A stretch of 60,482 bases of DNA from Amycolatopsis acididurans. GTDB lineage: Bacteria; Actinomycetota; Actinomycetes; Mycobacteriales; Pseudonocardiaceae. The position numbers were made by a program, and so were the translations under genes. Location of the stretch: assembly GCF_012328925.1 (NCBI RefSeq), contig NZ_JAAXLS010000040.1, positions 1 to 60,482 on the forward strand, read 5' to 3'. This document shows positions 48,678 to 57,771 of this stretch, one piece after another (position 1 is the stretch's first letter; the number at the start of each line of letters is the position of its first letter). The notes under the pieces were generated by a model. The model was not told where the DNA came from, searched no databases, and saw nothing but the letters and a program-made list of their open reading frames with translations.

Positions 48678-49487
48678 ATGGACAGCAATGGAGACTTCGT
48701 GACAGTGGGAAACACGGCCCCGGAAGCACTTGTCCAGTGTGAGATGGATGGCCGGATCGGGGTAATCCGGCTGAACCGGCCGAAGAAGCTGAACGCGTGG
48801 GACATGAGCATGCGCGCGGAACTCACCCGGCATATCACCGATCTGGCAACCGACGATGCCTGCGGGGCGATCGTGCTCGCCGGTGCGGGCGGGAATTTCT
48901 GCGCGGGGCAGGACCTCAATGAGACCGCCGGGTTCGCACCGGAGGACGGCGAAAGCGCCGAGGCCTGGATTGCCAGCTTCGATTCCGTCTACGCCGCCAC
49001 CCGCAACAGCCCCAAGCCCGTGGTCGCGGCCGTCGAGGGCGTCGCGGCGGGTTCGGGTTTCCAGTGGGTGCTGCTCGCTGATATCCGGGTCGGCCATGCC
49101 GCGACGCGGATGGGGCAGCCGGAAGTGCTTTCAGGTATCCCGAGTATCACCGGTGTGTGGGCGATGTGGAGCGTGCTGGGGCGGGCGAAAGCGACCGAGT
49201 TCGCGCTGACCGGGCGCTTGGTGGACGGCCAGGAGGCACACCGGCTCGGGCTCCTCACTCGCGTCGTGGAACAGGACCAGGTGTTCGAGACGGCGATGGC
49301 CGAGGCCAAGCGGCTGGCCGGCTTGCCGGCGGTCGCGGTCCGGACGACGAAGGACTGGATCCGCCGCCTCGAGCAGCCCGCCTACGAGGAAGCGGTCGCC
49401 TGGGCCAAGGCCGTGCACCGCGAGTCGAACGCGACGGGCGAGCCACAACAGGAAATGCGGCGTTTTCTCGCAGGAGCGCGCCGATGA
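48678..49487 (+). CDS. Enoyl-CoA hydratase/isomerase family protein
   Basis: Crotonase-fold protein of 269 residues. IGVIRLNRPKKLNAWDMSMR is the substrate-pocket lead-in, GAGGNFCAGQDLNE gives the first oxyanion-hole loop, and VAAVEGVAAGSGFQWVLLAD the second; MGQPEVLSGIPSITG follows where catalytic acidic residues lie. ATG 48678 lacks a clear ribosome site; GTG 48699, with GGAGAC upstream, is a good alternative start. Coupled by ATGA to the acyl-CoA synthetase gene. Probably part of a short acid-degradation unit once run by the broken LysR. Confidence 0.86.
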   Translation: MDSNGDFVTVGNTAPEALVQCEMDGRIGVIRLNRPKKLNAWDMSMRAELTRHITDLATDDACGAIVLAGAGGNFCAGQDLNETAGFAPEDGESAEAWIASFDSVYAATRNSPKPVVAAVEGVAAGSGFQWVLLADIRVGHAATRMGQPEVLSGIPSITGVWAMWSVLGRAKATEFALTGRLVDGQEAHRLGLLTRVVEQDQVFETAMAEAKRLAGLPAVAVRTTKDWIRRLEQPAYEEAVAWAKAVHRESNATGEPQQEMRRFLAGARR

Positions 49488-51055
49488 CGAGAACTTACCG
49501 CGAGCTGTGCGCCGCGCATCGCTGGGAAATCCCTGCGGAGTACAACATGGCGGTCGACGTGGCCGACCACCACGACCGCGATGCCCTGGCACTGATCTAC
49601 GAGGACTATACCGGTGCCCACATCGAGGTCACCTGGGCGGAAGTTCAGGACCGTTCCCGTCAAGTAGCGGCGCTCCTGCGCGATCTGGGCGTACGAAAAG
49701 GAGATCGCGTCGCGGTCCTGCTTCCGCAGCGCCCGGATACGCCCGCGGTCTACCTCGGCGTGCTGCGGACCGGGGCGATCATGGTCACCCTGTCCCTGCT
49801 CTGGGCCGACGGCCCGATCCGCGAACGGGTCGCCGACTGCAGTCCGGCGATCATCCTCGCCGACCGCGACGGACTGAGCCGTCTGCGGGGTATCGGCGGA
49901 GCCTGTGTGATCGACGTCGACGATCCCTCTTTCGACAGCACCGAACCGGTGTTCGACGCCGAACCGACGAGCCCGCACGACCCCGCGCTGATCTTCTACA
50001 CCTCGGGAACCACCGGCGCGGCCAAAGGTATCGTGCACGCTCACCGGAGCCTGTTGGGGCACAACGAATTCAGCTACTGCCACGACCTCGGACCAGGTGA
50101 CGTTTTTCATGGCGTGGGGGACTGGGCGTGGTCGATGGCGAAGCTGCTGGGCCCGTTGCGCGCCGGGGCGGTTCATTTGGTGTACCGCGCCGAGCGCGGG
50201 CTTGATCCGCCGGGGCTGCTCGACGCGATGAGCCGCAACAGGGTGACGCACGGTCTGGTGAATCCCACTTTCCTGCGCAAGATCCGGCTGGCGGTGCCGG
50301 ACGCGGGCACCCGGTTTCCGCAGCGGTTCGTCACGATCTGTTGTGCGAACGAGCCACTGCGTCCGGAGCTGATCTCCTGGTTCGAGGAGCAGTTCGGTAC
50401 CTGGCTGCTCGACTACTACGGTTCCACCGAGTCGTATCCGTTGCTGGGGAATTTTCCCGGTCTTGAGGTGCGGCTGGGGTCGGTCGGCCGCCCGTTGCCG
50501 GGTTGGGAGGTCGCGTTGCTGGGTCCGGACGAGAATCCGGTCCCGCCTGGCCAGCCGGGCGAGATCTGTCTGCGCGCCGGCAGTAATCCCCAGTACCCGC
50601 TCGGTTATTGGAACCGGCCGGAGGAGTCCGCGCGTGATTTCGGTGGGAAATGGTTTCACACCAAGGACGAAGCGATCGTTGACGACGACGGTTTCTACTG
50701 GGTGCGTGGCCGGGTCGACGACGTCATCAAGTCCTCGGGCTATCGGATCGGTCCCGACGAGATCGAGGATGTGGTGCGGCGGCTGGACTTCGTGAACGAG
50801 GTGGGTGTCGTCGGTGTTGCTGATGCGGTGAAGGGGCAGGCGCTCGAGGTCTGGGTCGAGCTGAAGCAGGACGAAGCGGGACGCGATGAGCTCGCGGCCC
50901 TGATCGCGACGCGCATCCGTGCCGAGTATTCGAAGTTCGCCCAGCCGCGGGCTGTCCGATTCGTCGAGACGCTGCCCCGGTCCGCGACCGGCAAGGTGCG
51001 CCGCGCCCAGTTGCGGGAATGGAGCGGAACCGCGAACGCAGTGGAAGTCGTATGA
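49484..51055 (+). CDS. AMP-dependent acyl-CoA synthetase
   Basis: Adenylate-forming ligase of 523 residues. P-loop-like motif IFYTSGTTGAAKGIVHAH near 170, YYGSTESYPL near 310, WFHTKDEAIVDDDGFYWVRG near 390, then VDDVIKSSGYRIGPDEIEDV and the C-terminal SATGKVRRAQLRE with the catalytic Lys. The overall pattern is closest to acetyl/propionyl- and medium-chain acyl-CoA synthetases. It would activate a carboxylic acid for the hydratase encoded before it. ATG 49484 overlaps the hydratase stop. Substrate unknown. It is convergent with the SDR gene, 19 bases away. Confidence 0.88.
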   Translation: MTRTYRELCAAHRWEIPAEYNMAVDVADHHDRDALALIYEDYTGAHIEVTWAEVQDRSRQVAALLRDLGVRKGDRVAVLLPQRPDTPAVYLGVLRTGAIMVTLSLLWADGPIRERVADCSPAIILADRDGLSRLRGIGGACVIDVDDPSFDSTEPVFDAEPTSPHDPALIFYTSGTTGAAKGIVHAHRSLLGHNEFSYCHDLGPGDVFHGVGDWAWSMAKLLGPLRAGAVHLVYRAERGLDPPGLLDAMSRNRVTHGLVNPTFLRKIRLAVPDAGTRFPQRFVTICCANEPLRPELISWFEEQFGTWLLDYYGSTESYPLLGNFPGLEVRLGSVGRPLPGWEVALLGPDENPVPPGQPGEICLRAGSNPQYPLGYWNRPEESARDFGGKWFHTKDEAIVDDDGFYWVRGRVDDVIKSSGYRIGPDEIEDVVRRLDFVNEVGVVGVADAVKGQALEVWVELKQDEAGRDELAALIATRIRAEYSKFAQPRAVRFVETLPRSATGKVRRAQLREWSGTANAVEVV

Positions 51056-51074
51056 CCGCGGGAGTCTTGGTGCT

Positions 51075-51809
51075 TCACGCTCCTTGTGACGTGGGAAGCA
51101 GGGTCAGCTCGCTGACCGACACGCTCGCCGGTTGGCTGAGCAGCCAGGTGACGGCTCGTGCCACGTCGCCGGGGGAGAGGGGAGTCACGTCGTGCAGCTC
51201 GGGAGTGCGGGCTGTCATGCGTGCCAGCGTGGCGGGCGAGTTGGCGGCGCGGAGTCCGGTGGCGGTGAGTCCGGGTTCGATAAGGCTCACGCGGATTCCG
51301 GTGGACGCCAGTTCCTGGCGGAGGCTGTCGGTGAAGGCGCGCAGGCCGGCTTTGGTGGCCGCGTAGACGGCCCGCCCGGGTGTGGGGCGCCGGCCGGAGA
51401 TCGAGCCGATCACGACGATGTCGGCGCAGCCGCGTGGCCCTTCCGACGCCTTGAGCAGGTGCGGTAGGGCGGCTCGGACGCTCTCGGTGGTGCCGGTGAG
51501 GTTCACCGAGGTCATCGTTTCCCAGTCCGCGGGGGTGGCGTCGGTGACGTCGTCGATCAGCATGGTTCCCGCCGACGCGACGAGAACGTCCAGTCGCCCG
51601 AGCATCGCGGCGGCGCGGGTCACCGCGTCCTCGCAGCCGCTGGGGCGGGCGAGGTCGGCCCGCAGGGGCCGCACCCGCCCGCTGGTCTCCTGGTCGCGGC
51701 GAGCGGCGCTGATCACGTCCGCGCCGGCTCCGGCCAGGGACTGGGCGATCGCCCGGCCGATGCCGGACGACCCGCCCGTCACCAGGACGCCGGCCCCGCG
51801 GACCGTCAT
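51075..51809 (-). CDS. Short-chain dehydrogenase/reductase
   Basis: Classical SDR of 244 residues: cofactor motif TGGSSGIG (11-18), ASAGT in place of NNAG near 78, catalytic Ser136/138, Tyr149 and Lys153 (AVYAATKAG). ATG 51809 overlaps the DapA-like stop by 4 bases, so the gene closes the minus-strand operon that begins beyond the right window edge. It may reduce or oxidise a hydroxyl or keto group of the hydroxyproline-like substrate; this is inferred from position only. Confidence 0.87.
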   Translation of the reverse strand: MTVRGAGVLVTGGSSGIGRAIAQSLAGAGADVISAARRDQETSGRVRPLRADLARPSGCEDAVTRAAAMLGRLDVLVASAGTMLIDDVTDATPADWETMTSVNLTGTTESVRAALPHLLKASEGPRGCADIVVIGSISGRRPTPGRAVYAATKAGLRAFTDSLRQELASTGIRVSLIEPGLTATGLRAANSPATLARMTARTPELHDVTPLSPGDVARAVTWLLSQPASVSVSELTLLPTSQGA

Positions 51810-52699
51810 GCGAAGTAGGACGGGTCGAGGGCGGCGATGTGGCGCTCCAGGTCCTTGCGACCCTCGGCGCTGATCGAGGGAAGCGGTGCGCGGACCGGGC
51901 CGACCTCGTGTCCGAGCAGCTCGCATGCGGTTTTCACCGCGCTGGTGTACGGGTTCGAGGCCAGGCACACCACCAGGGGCAGCGTTTCGCGGGTCAGCCT
52001 GGCGAGGGTGGCCTCGTCACCGGTGCGCGCGGCCCTGATCATCTGTGCGTAGACCGGCATCATGAAGCTGAAGCTGCCCGTCACCAGCCCCAGCGCGCCG
52101 ATGGTCAGCGCGGTGCCGACGAGCACGTCCTCGCCGCAGAACGTGCCGATCTCACCGGCATGCTCGGTGACGAGCGCGCTCAGCAGTAGTGCGTCGCCGC
52201 TGGAGTCCTTGACATAACGGATGTTGTCGTGGTCGCGGGCCAGGCTGGTGATCAGGTCGGTGTCCATCACCAGGCCGGTGCCGTTGGGGTAGTTGTAGAG
52301 CATGATCGGCAGTTGGGTGGAGGACGCGACGTCACCGAAGTACTCCTCGGCCGCGGTGTGCGACAGCGCCTCGTAGAACGGCGGCGCGACCATCACGCCG
52401 CTCGCCCCGGCGGACGCGGCGTGCTCGGTGTGCCTGATGGCTTCGGCGGTCGAGAGTCCGCCGGTCTGCGCGAACACCGGCACCCGGCCCGCGGCCTGGT
52501 CGGTCACGACGGTCACGACCTGCCGCCGTTCCTCGGGGGACAGCGCGATGAACTCGCCGGTTCCACCACAGGGAATGATGCCGTCCGCACCACCGGCGAT
52601 GACGCGGTCGACCAGATCCCGCAACGGTTTCTCGGCGACCGCGGATCCGTCGGAGGTGAAGGGGGTGACGATCGCGGCGAATGCGCCCTGGATGCTCAT
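51806..52699 (-). CDS. DapA-family lyase/deaminase (second copy)
   Basis: DHDPS-superfamily protein of 297 residues. Schiff-base Lys164 (IRYVKDSSGD), Tyr135 (IMLYNYPNGTG), and the CGGTGEFIALSPEERRQVV loop are present. ATG 52699 has AGGCAGG upstream, whereas the frame runs on to 52741. It differs from the copies at 41573 and 54125 in its central helices (for example EDVLVGTALTIGALGLVTGS). Likely acts on a pyrroline or 2-oxo acid in the same pathway as the adjoining aldehyde dehydrogenase. Confidence 0.84.
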   Translation of the reverse strand: MSIQGAFAAIVTPFTSDGSAVAEKPLRDLVDRVIAGGADGIIPCGGTGEFIALSPEERRQVVTVVTDQAAGRVPVFAQTGGLSTAEAIRHTEHAASAGASGVMVAPPFYEALSHTAAEEYFGDVASSTQLPIMLYNYPNGTGLVMDTDLITSLARDHDNIRYVKDSSGDALLLSALVTEHAGEIGTFCGEDVLVGTALTIGALGLVTGSFSFMMPVYAQMIRAARTGDEATLARLTRETLPLVVCLASNPYTSAVKTACELLGHEVGPVRAPLPSISAEGRKDLERHIAALDPSYFA

Positions 52700-52737
52700 G
52701 TCCTGCCTTTCGAGGTTTCTGTCTTGATTTTCGGGGC

Positions 52738-54111
52738 TCACGCGGCGGGCGGCGGCGCGAAGGTGACGGTACGGACCGACGAGTAGAAGTCCACTGCGGC
52801 CAGTCCCTGCTCACGGGGCCCGGCGCTGGAGTCCTTCTCGCCGCCGAAGGGAGCGTGGAAGTCGACACCCGTGGTCGGGGCGTTGACCTTGATCATCCCG
52901 GTGTCCAGTTCGCGGGTGACCGCGAGCAGAGGGCCGAGATCGCGCCCGTGCACGGAGGTGACGAGACCCTGGCTCACGCCGTTGGCGATCCGGACCGCCT
53001 CCTCGACGGAGGCCGCGGGCAGGATGGAGGTGATCGGGCCGAATGTCTCTTCCTGGTTCACGACGTGCTCGGCGGGCACGCCGCGCACCACCGTGGGTGC
53101 GGCGAAGCTGCCCTCGGCCGGTACGGACCAGCCGGTCAGGACCTCGCCGCCGGCCTCGTGCACCTTCGCGGCGGCGGCGCGCACACCGGCCACCGCGTCG
53201 TCCCCGATCACCGGACCGACCACAGTGGACAGCTCAGCCGGGTCGCCGACCTTCAGTTCTCGCACGGCCGCGAGCAACGCTTCGGTCAGTGGCGCGGGAT
53301 CGCCGACCACGATGACCCGCCGGGTCGCCGTGCACTTCTGCCCGGCGTATCCCATCGCCGCGCCGGCGAGGACGCCGGCGGTGTGTTCCACAGGCGCGTC
53401 GGGCAGGACGATGGCGGCGTTCTGGCCACCCATTTCGGCCTGCGCCGGGATTCCTCGTGCGCTCGCCCGCGCCGACACCTGCCTTCCGACCAGTGTCGAA
53501 CCGGTGAACGAGACCACGTCGGCCGCGTCGATGAGCGCGGTCGCGGTTTCCCGGCCGCCCGGTACGAGCTGGAACAGGCCGGCGGGCAGGGCGGCGGCGA
53601 GCACCGACTCCAGCAGGCGGGCGCAGGCCAGTGCCGGAGTGGCCGGCTTCAGGAGCACGGCGTTGCCCGCGGCCAGCGCGGGCAACGCCTTCCACAGCGG
53701 GATCGCCGCTGGGAAGTTCCATGGTGTGATCAGGCCGGCCACGCCGTGGGGACGGCGTTCGGTGTAGAGCAGGCCCGCTCCACCGGGCGGCAGAACGTCA
53801 CCGGTGCGCAGCAGTGCGACCTGCGCGTAGTAGTCCACAATGGATCGGGAACGGGCGACCTCGCCGCGGGCTTCGGCGCGTGGCTTACCGACTTCCCGGA
53901 CGATCAGGTCCTCGAGTTCCCCTGCCACCTCGGCGAGTCCGCGTGCGGCCGCGTTGAGGGCGGCGGCACGGGCAAATGCCCCCTGCGACCACCATTCCCG
54001 TGCCGCCGCGCGAGCGCGGCGCGTGGCCGCTGCCACGGCCGCGGGCTCGGTCGCCGGTTCCTTCGTCACCACGTCGCCCGGTTGTTGCGGGCTTCGACTT
54101 ACCAGTGTCAC
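52738..54111 (-). CDS. Aldehyde dehydrogenase (benzaldehyde/vanillin-type)
   Basis: ALDH-superfamily enzyme of 457 residues, shorter than the other two here. Nucleophile Cys260 lies in MGYAGQKCTATRRVIV; the cofactor-binding WNFPAAIPLW and the base region QAEMGGQNAAIVLPDA (Glu then MGGQN instead of LGGK) are visible. GVDFHAPFGGEKDSSAGPRE near the end recalls 2-oxoglutarate-semialdehyde dehydrogenases of sugar and hydroxyproline pathways. GTG 54111 is the only reasonable start and lacks a strong ribosome site. Flanked by two DapA-like genes. Confidence 0.85.
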   Translation of the reverse strand: MTLVSRSPQQPGDVVTKEPATEPAAVAAATRRARAAAREWWSQGAFARAAALNAAARGLAEVAGELEDLIVREVGKPRAEARGEVARSRSIVDYYAQVALLRTGDVLPPGGAGLLYTERRPHGVAGLITPWNFPAAIPLWKALPALAAGNAVLLKPATPALACARLLESVLAAALPAGLFQLVPGGRETATALIDAADVVSFTGSTLVGRQVSARASARGIPAQAEMGGQNAAIVLPDAPVEHTAGVLAGAAMGYAGQKCTATRRVIVVGDPAPLTEALLAAVRELKVGDPAELSTVVGPVIGDDAVAGVRAAAAKVHEAGGEVLTGWSVPAEGSFAAPTVVRGVPAEHVVNQEETFGPITSILPAASVEEAVRIANGVSQGLVTSVHGRDLGPLLAVTRELDTGMIKVNAPTTGVDFHAPFGGEKDSSAGPREQGLAAVDFYSSVRTVTFAPPPAA

Positions 54112-54124
54112 GGCGGGAGATCTT

Positions 54125-55015
54125 TCAGTTCGTGGCGGACAACGCGGCGAAGGCCTGCTCGAAGTCCTTGCGAGCGCGGGCTTCGGATTCCGGGTCCAGC
54201 GGCAGCCGCGGCAGCCGGACGGGACCGCCGTAGCGCCCTGCCATGTCCATCGCGAGCTTGATGGCCTGGATGAAGGTGTGCCGCGAGTCCCAGGCGAACG
54301 CGTCGTGGACCTGCCGGTACAGCGGCAGCGCCTCGGCGAGGTTGCCCGCGACGGCGAGATCGTAGAGTTTGCGGCACTCCCGCGGGAACACGTTGGAAAA
54401 GCCGCCGATCCAGCCGACGGCGCCCACGAGGATCAGTTCCAGCAGCACGTCGTCCGCGCCGGCGAGCACGTCGATCTGCGGCGCGAGGCTGCGGATCTGG
54501 TGCGCCCGGCGGACGTCGCCGGAGAACTCCTTGACGGCCACGATGTTGTCGAACTCGCCGATGCGCGCGATCAGTTCGGGGGTGAGATCGACGTTGGTGT
54601 CGAACGGGTTGTTGTAAGCGATGACAGGCAGACCGACCTTCGAGATCTCGCGGTAGTGCGCGACAACCTCCTCCTCACCGGCCCGGTATGCCGACGGCGG
54701 CAGGGAAAGCACCCCGTGTGCGCCGGCTTCCTGTGCCTGTTCGGCCCAGCGGCGGGACTCGTCGGCGCCGTACGCGCCCGTGCCGGGAATGACCGAGAAG
54801 CCTTCGGGCGCTGCTTCCACTGCGGCGCGCACGACGTCGGCGCGCTCGGCCGGGGTGAGCACCTGGTACTCGCCGAGCGAGCCGTTCGGGCTGACGCCAT
54901 CGCAACCGTTCGCGGCGAGCCACGCCACATGCTCCTGGACCTTGTCGAAGTTGATCGACAAATCGTCGTTGAGCGGCAGCGCCGCGGCGACCACGATTCC
55001 ATGCCATACGGCCAT
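54125..55015 (-). CDS. DapA-family lyase/deaminase (third copy)
   Basis: DHDPS-superfamily protein of 296 residues with Lys162 (IVAVKEFSGD) and Tyr134 (VIAYNNPFDTN). The loop NGSLGEYQVLTPAERADVV replaces the usual GTTGE, so substrate preference may differ from the other two copies. ATG 55015 has GGAGAAA upstream; ATG 55027 is in frame just before. A palindrome CGGTAAC-GT-GTTACCG precedes the gene, suggesting an internal promoter. The aldehyde dehydrogenase follows after 13 bases. Confidence 0.84.
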   Translation of the reverse strand: MAVWHGIVVAAALPLNDDLSINFDKVQEHVAWLAANGCDGVSPNGSLGEYQVLTPAERADVVRAAVEAAPEGFSVIPGTGAYGADESRRWAEQAQEAGAHGVLSLPPSAYRAGEEEVVAHYREISKVGLPVIAYNNPFDTNVDLTPELIARIGEFDNIVAVKEFSGDVRRAHQIRSLAPQIDVLAGADDVLLELILVGAVGWIGGFSNVFPRECRKLYDLAVAGNLAEALPLYRQVHDAFAWDSRHTFIQAIKLAMDMAGRYGGPVRLPRLPLDPESEARARKDFEQAFAALSATN

Positions 55016-55040
55016 GAGTTTCTCCATATCCAAAGGTGAT

Positions 55041-55056
55041 CGGTAACGTGTTACCG
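55041..55056. promoter_or_regulatory. Perfect palindrome CGGTAAC-GT-GTTACCG
   Basis: Seven-base arms, 26 bases upstream of the third DapA-like gene and inside the 77-base gap after the aldehyde dehydrogenase. The same half-site CGGTAAC occurs at 57684-57690 before the proline-racemase-like gene. This resembles GntR- or LacI-type operators; no candidate regulator is in view on this side. Confidence 0.55.
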
Positions 55057-55092
55057 AAGCTGACAGTGCGGCGCTGCACTCTCGCGGGCTGG

Positions 55093-56565
55093 TCAGCGGA
55101 GTGCGAACCAGGTGGTCTTCATTTCGGTGTACTGGTCGAAGGCTTCGATGCCCTTGTCGTATCCACCGAAGCCGGACGTCTTGTAACCGCCGAAGGGGGT
55201 CGTGATGTCGCCTTCGCTGTAGCAGTTGACCGAGACCGTCCCCGCCTGCAGTGCACGGGATACGCGGTGCGCTGCGTTGATGTCGTCGGTGAAGACCGAC
55301 GCCGCCAAGCCGTAGGGCGAGTCGTTGGCGATGCGGATCGCCTCCTCCTCGGTGTCGAACGCGATCACCGACAGCACCGGGCCGAAGATCTCCTCGCGCG
55401 CGATCGACATCTCGGGGGTGACCTCGGTGAAGATCGTGGGTTCCACGAACCAGCCGCCGCTTTCCTGCCGGACCTGGCTCCCGCCGGTGGCCACGCGGGC
55501 GCCCGCGGCGACACCCGCCTCGATGTAGCCCATCACCTTGCGCAGATGGGCTTCCTCGATCATCGCGCCGACCTTGGTGTCCGGATCCTGCGGATCGCCG
55601 ATGGTCCACGACGCGACCTGGGTGACCAGTTCGGACACCAGCTCGTCGCGCAGGCTGCGGTGGACGAGGATCCTGGAGCCGCAGGTGCAGTTCTCGCCCA
55701 TGTTCCAGAACGCCGCCGAGGCCAGTTCCTCGGCGATCGAGGGCAGCCGGTGCCGCTGGTCGGCGAGTACGAGTTGCGGGCTCTTCCCACCGCACTCCAG
55801 CACGACCTTCTTGAGGTTGCTGTCGGCCGAGTAGCGCAGGAAGTGCCGGCCCACCTCGGTCGATCCCGTGAAGGTGACGACATCGACGTCCGGGTGCAGG
55901 CCCAAAGCCTTGCCCGTGACATGGCCCAGGCCCGGCACGACGTTGAAGACGCCGGCGGGAAGACCGGCTTCCGCCGCGAGTTCCGCCGTGCGCAGGGTGG
56001 AGAACGGCGACAGTTCCGCCGGTTTGATGACCACCGAATTGCCGGCGGCCAGCGCAGGACCGATCTTCCAGGACAGTGTGGCCATCGGGAAGTTCCACGG
56101 CAGCACGCCCGCGACCACGCCCACCGGCTCACGGGTGATCAGCCCGAGGTTGCCGGGCCCGGTGGGCGAGATCTGCCCGAACACCTTGTCGATGCTTTCG
56201 GCGTACCACCGGATCGTGCCGATAGCGTCGGGCACGTCGAGGGTGCGGCAGTCGGTGATCGGCTTGCCCGCGTCGATCGAGTCCAGCATCGCCAGCTCGT
56301 CGATGTGTTCGTCGAGGAGGTCGGCGAAGCGCAACAGCACGGCCTTACGCTCGGCGGGAGTGGCGCGACTCCAGATCCCGCTGTCGAAGGCGTCGCGCGC
56401 GGAGGCCACGGCGGCATCCACATCGGACTGCCCGCACGCGGCCACCGCGGCGATGACCTCTCCGGTGGCGGGGTTGACCGAATCGAAGGTTTCCTCGGTG
56501 AGCGGGGTCACCACCTTGCCGCCGATGAAGGGCTGGGTGATGATTTTCGGGCTGGGGTCGGACAC
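55093..56565 (-). CDS. Aldehyde dehydrogenase (gamma-aminobutyraldehyde/betaine-aldehyde type)
   Basis: ALDH-superfamily enzyme of 490 residues. Nucleophile Cys293 (NMGENCTCGSRILV), cofactor segment GVLPWNFPMATLSWKIGPAL, base region VLECGGKSPQLVLAD, and EEIFGPVLSVIAFDTEEEAI. The Trp-Tyr-Ala-Glu-Ser segment (RWYAESIDKVFGQI) is typical of PuuC-like enzymes. GTG 56565 has AGGAG upstream. It follows the racemase-like gene after 47 bases and would oxidise an aldehyde made from the pyrroline or amine intermediate. Confidence 0.87.
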   Translation of the reverse strand: MSDPSPKIITQPFIGGKVVTPLTEETFDSVNPATGEVIAAVAACGQSDVDAAVASARDAFDSGIWSRATPAERKAVLLRFADLLDEHIDELAMLDSIDAGKPITDCRTLDVPDAIGTIRWYAESIDKVFGQISPTGPGNLGLITREPVGVVAGVLPWNFPMATLSWKIGPALAAGNSVVIKPAELSPFSTLRTAELAAEAGLPAGVFNVVPGLGHVTGKALGLHPDVDVVTFTGSTEVGRHFLRYSADSNLKKVVLECGGKSPQLVLADQRHRLPSIAEELASAAFWNMGENCTCGSRILVHRSLRDELVSELVTQVASWTIGDPQDPDTKVGAMIEEAHLRKVMGYIEAGVAAGARVATGGSQVRQESGGWFVEPTIFTEVTPEMSIAREEIFGPVLSVIAFDTEEEAIRIANDSPYGLAASVFTDDINAAHRVSRALQAGTVSVNCYSEGDITTPFGGYKTSGFGGYDKGIEAFDQYTEMKTTWFALR

Positions 56566-56612
56566 GGTGCTCCTGTCGGGATCGTCGGTGGCTGAGGGAA
56601 GTGCCTGGTGGG

Positions 56613-57662
56613 TCAGATGAGCTCGAACCCGTCGGCGAGGACATCGAGTGGATCGGCGACGATCCGTGAGAAGCCGGTGACGTGAGCGCTTCCGGTCAGG
56701 ACCGGCGTCACGGTCGGATGATCGCCGGTCTGGTCCACATCGGACGCTCGTACCGTGAAGCGGCTGTCGATGATGCTGCGCGTGGTCAGGGTGTCCCCGG
56801 CGCCGAGCTCACCGCGGCTGAGCAGCAGGGCCAGCAGGGCGCTGGACCCGGTGCCGCACGGCGAACGGTCGATCTCCCCGGGGGGCGCGACCACCACCAC
56901 CCGGCACGACAGAGCGTCGAGCCGCTCGTAGAACATCACCTGGTACACGTCGAGCAGCTCACCTGTGCGGGGATCCCGCGGCGGGCTTTCGGCCAGGGTC
57001 GCCGCCAGCTCACGGGCGTAGGTGACGATGTCGAGCGCGGATCGGCGCTGTAAGGGCAGGCCGAGTTCGGCAGCGTCCACAGTGGCGTAGTAGTCGCCGC
57101 CGTAGCTCAGGTCGACCCGCACCCTGCGCTCACCCAGCACCTGGGTCCAGCTATGCGTGAGCGAGGAGGCAACGTTGGTCAGCTCGACCGTGCCGGCCAC
57201 GCCCTGACCGCGGCGGATGCCGGCACGGACGAGCCCGGCGGGCGTCCTGATCGTGATGTCGCGCCTGCCCCCGGCCGCGACGCTTCCCGGCACCAGGCCG
57301 AATTCGTCGACGGCCACCGCGAGCCCGATCATGCAGTGCCCGCACATCGGCGGGTACGACCCGGGCTCGAGAATGACCGCGCCGAGGTCGTGATCGGGAC
57401 CGGTGCTGGGCAGGGGGAGTACCGCACAGGTCAGCCCGCCGCCCCGGGGTTCGTGGACCAGCCGGCTCCGGACCCAGCCGGCCGACTCTCGCAGCCACGC
57501 ACGCGCGCCGGCAACGTCGTGAATTTCTTCTGGTAGCGGGATTCCACCGACGATGATCCGGGTGGGATTGCCCGCTGTGTGCGTGTCGATCACGTCGAGC
57601 ACCGCGCCCGGCCGGGCCGACAACCACTCCGCACCCATGGTCGCGAGATCGGCCCTGCGCAT
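56613..57662 (-). CDS. Proline racemase / hydroxyproline epimerase family protein (second copy)
   Basis: A 349-residue member of the proline racemase family with both thiols: Cys107 (MCGHCMIGLAVAVDE) and Cys269 (SPCGTGSSALLALL). The first motif has Cys-Met in place of the usual Gly-Thr after GH. The N-terminal IDTHTAGNPTRIIVGGIPLP and the ending TGSAHVTGFSRIVADP are standard. Only moderate similarity to the epimerase at 42490 suggests a different substrate (3-hydroxyproline, proline or another imino acid). ATG 57662 has AAGGAG and GAGGTG upstream. Confidence 0.86.
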   Translation of the reverse strand: MRRADLATMGAEWLSARPGAVLDVIDTHTAGNPTRIIVGGIPLPEEIHDVAGARAWLRESAGWVRSRLVHEPRGGGLTCAVLPLPSTGPDHDLGAVILEPGSYPPMCGHCMIGLAVAVDEFGLVPGSVAAGGRRDITIRTPAGLVRAGIRRGQGVAGTVELTNVASSLTHSWTQVLGERRVRVDLSYGGDYYATVDAAELGLPLQRRSALDIVTYARELAATLAESPPRDPRTGELLDVYQVMFYERLDALSCRVVVVAPPGEIDRSPCGTGSSALLALLLSRGELGAGDTLTTRSIIDSRFTVRASDVDQTGDHPTVTPVLTGSAHVTGFSRIVADPLDVLADGFELI

Positions 57663-57683
57663 CGCACCTCAGCTCCTTATAAT

Positions 57684-57697
57684 CGGTAACGGGTAAC
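57684..57697. repeat. CGGTAAC half-site repeat before the racemase gene
   Basis: CGGTAAC (57684-57690) is followed directly by GGGTAAC (57691-57697), a near-direct repeat 22 bases upstream of the gene start. It shares its half-site with the palindrome at 55041-55056. Confidence 0.5.
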
Positions 57698-57771
57698 ATT
57701 TTACTGTCGGGACGCAGTCGGGGGAAGAGCGGAAGCCCGCTTTCTTTCCTTGTGTGACAGGGAAGACGGGA

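Noticed and set aside
48311..48919. A minus-strand frame containing a LysR helix-turn-helix in its second half
   Set aside because: Only the part after about 48540 is LysR; the rest is antisense to the enoyl-CoA hydratase. It is treated as part of the frameshifted pseudogene.
41573..55015. Reading the three DapA-family genes as lysine biosynthesis
   Set aside because: They sit with epimerases, dehydrogenases and aldehyde dehydrogenases and no other lysine gene, so a hydroxyproline-type deaminase or lyase role is more likely.
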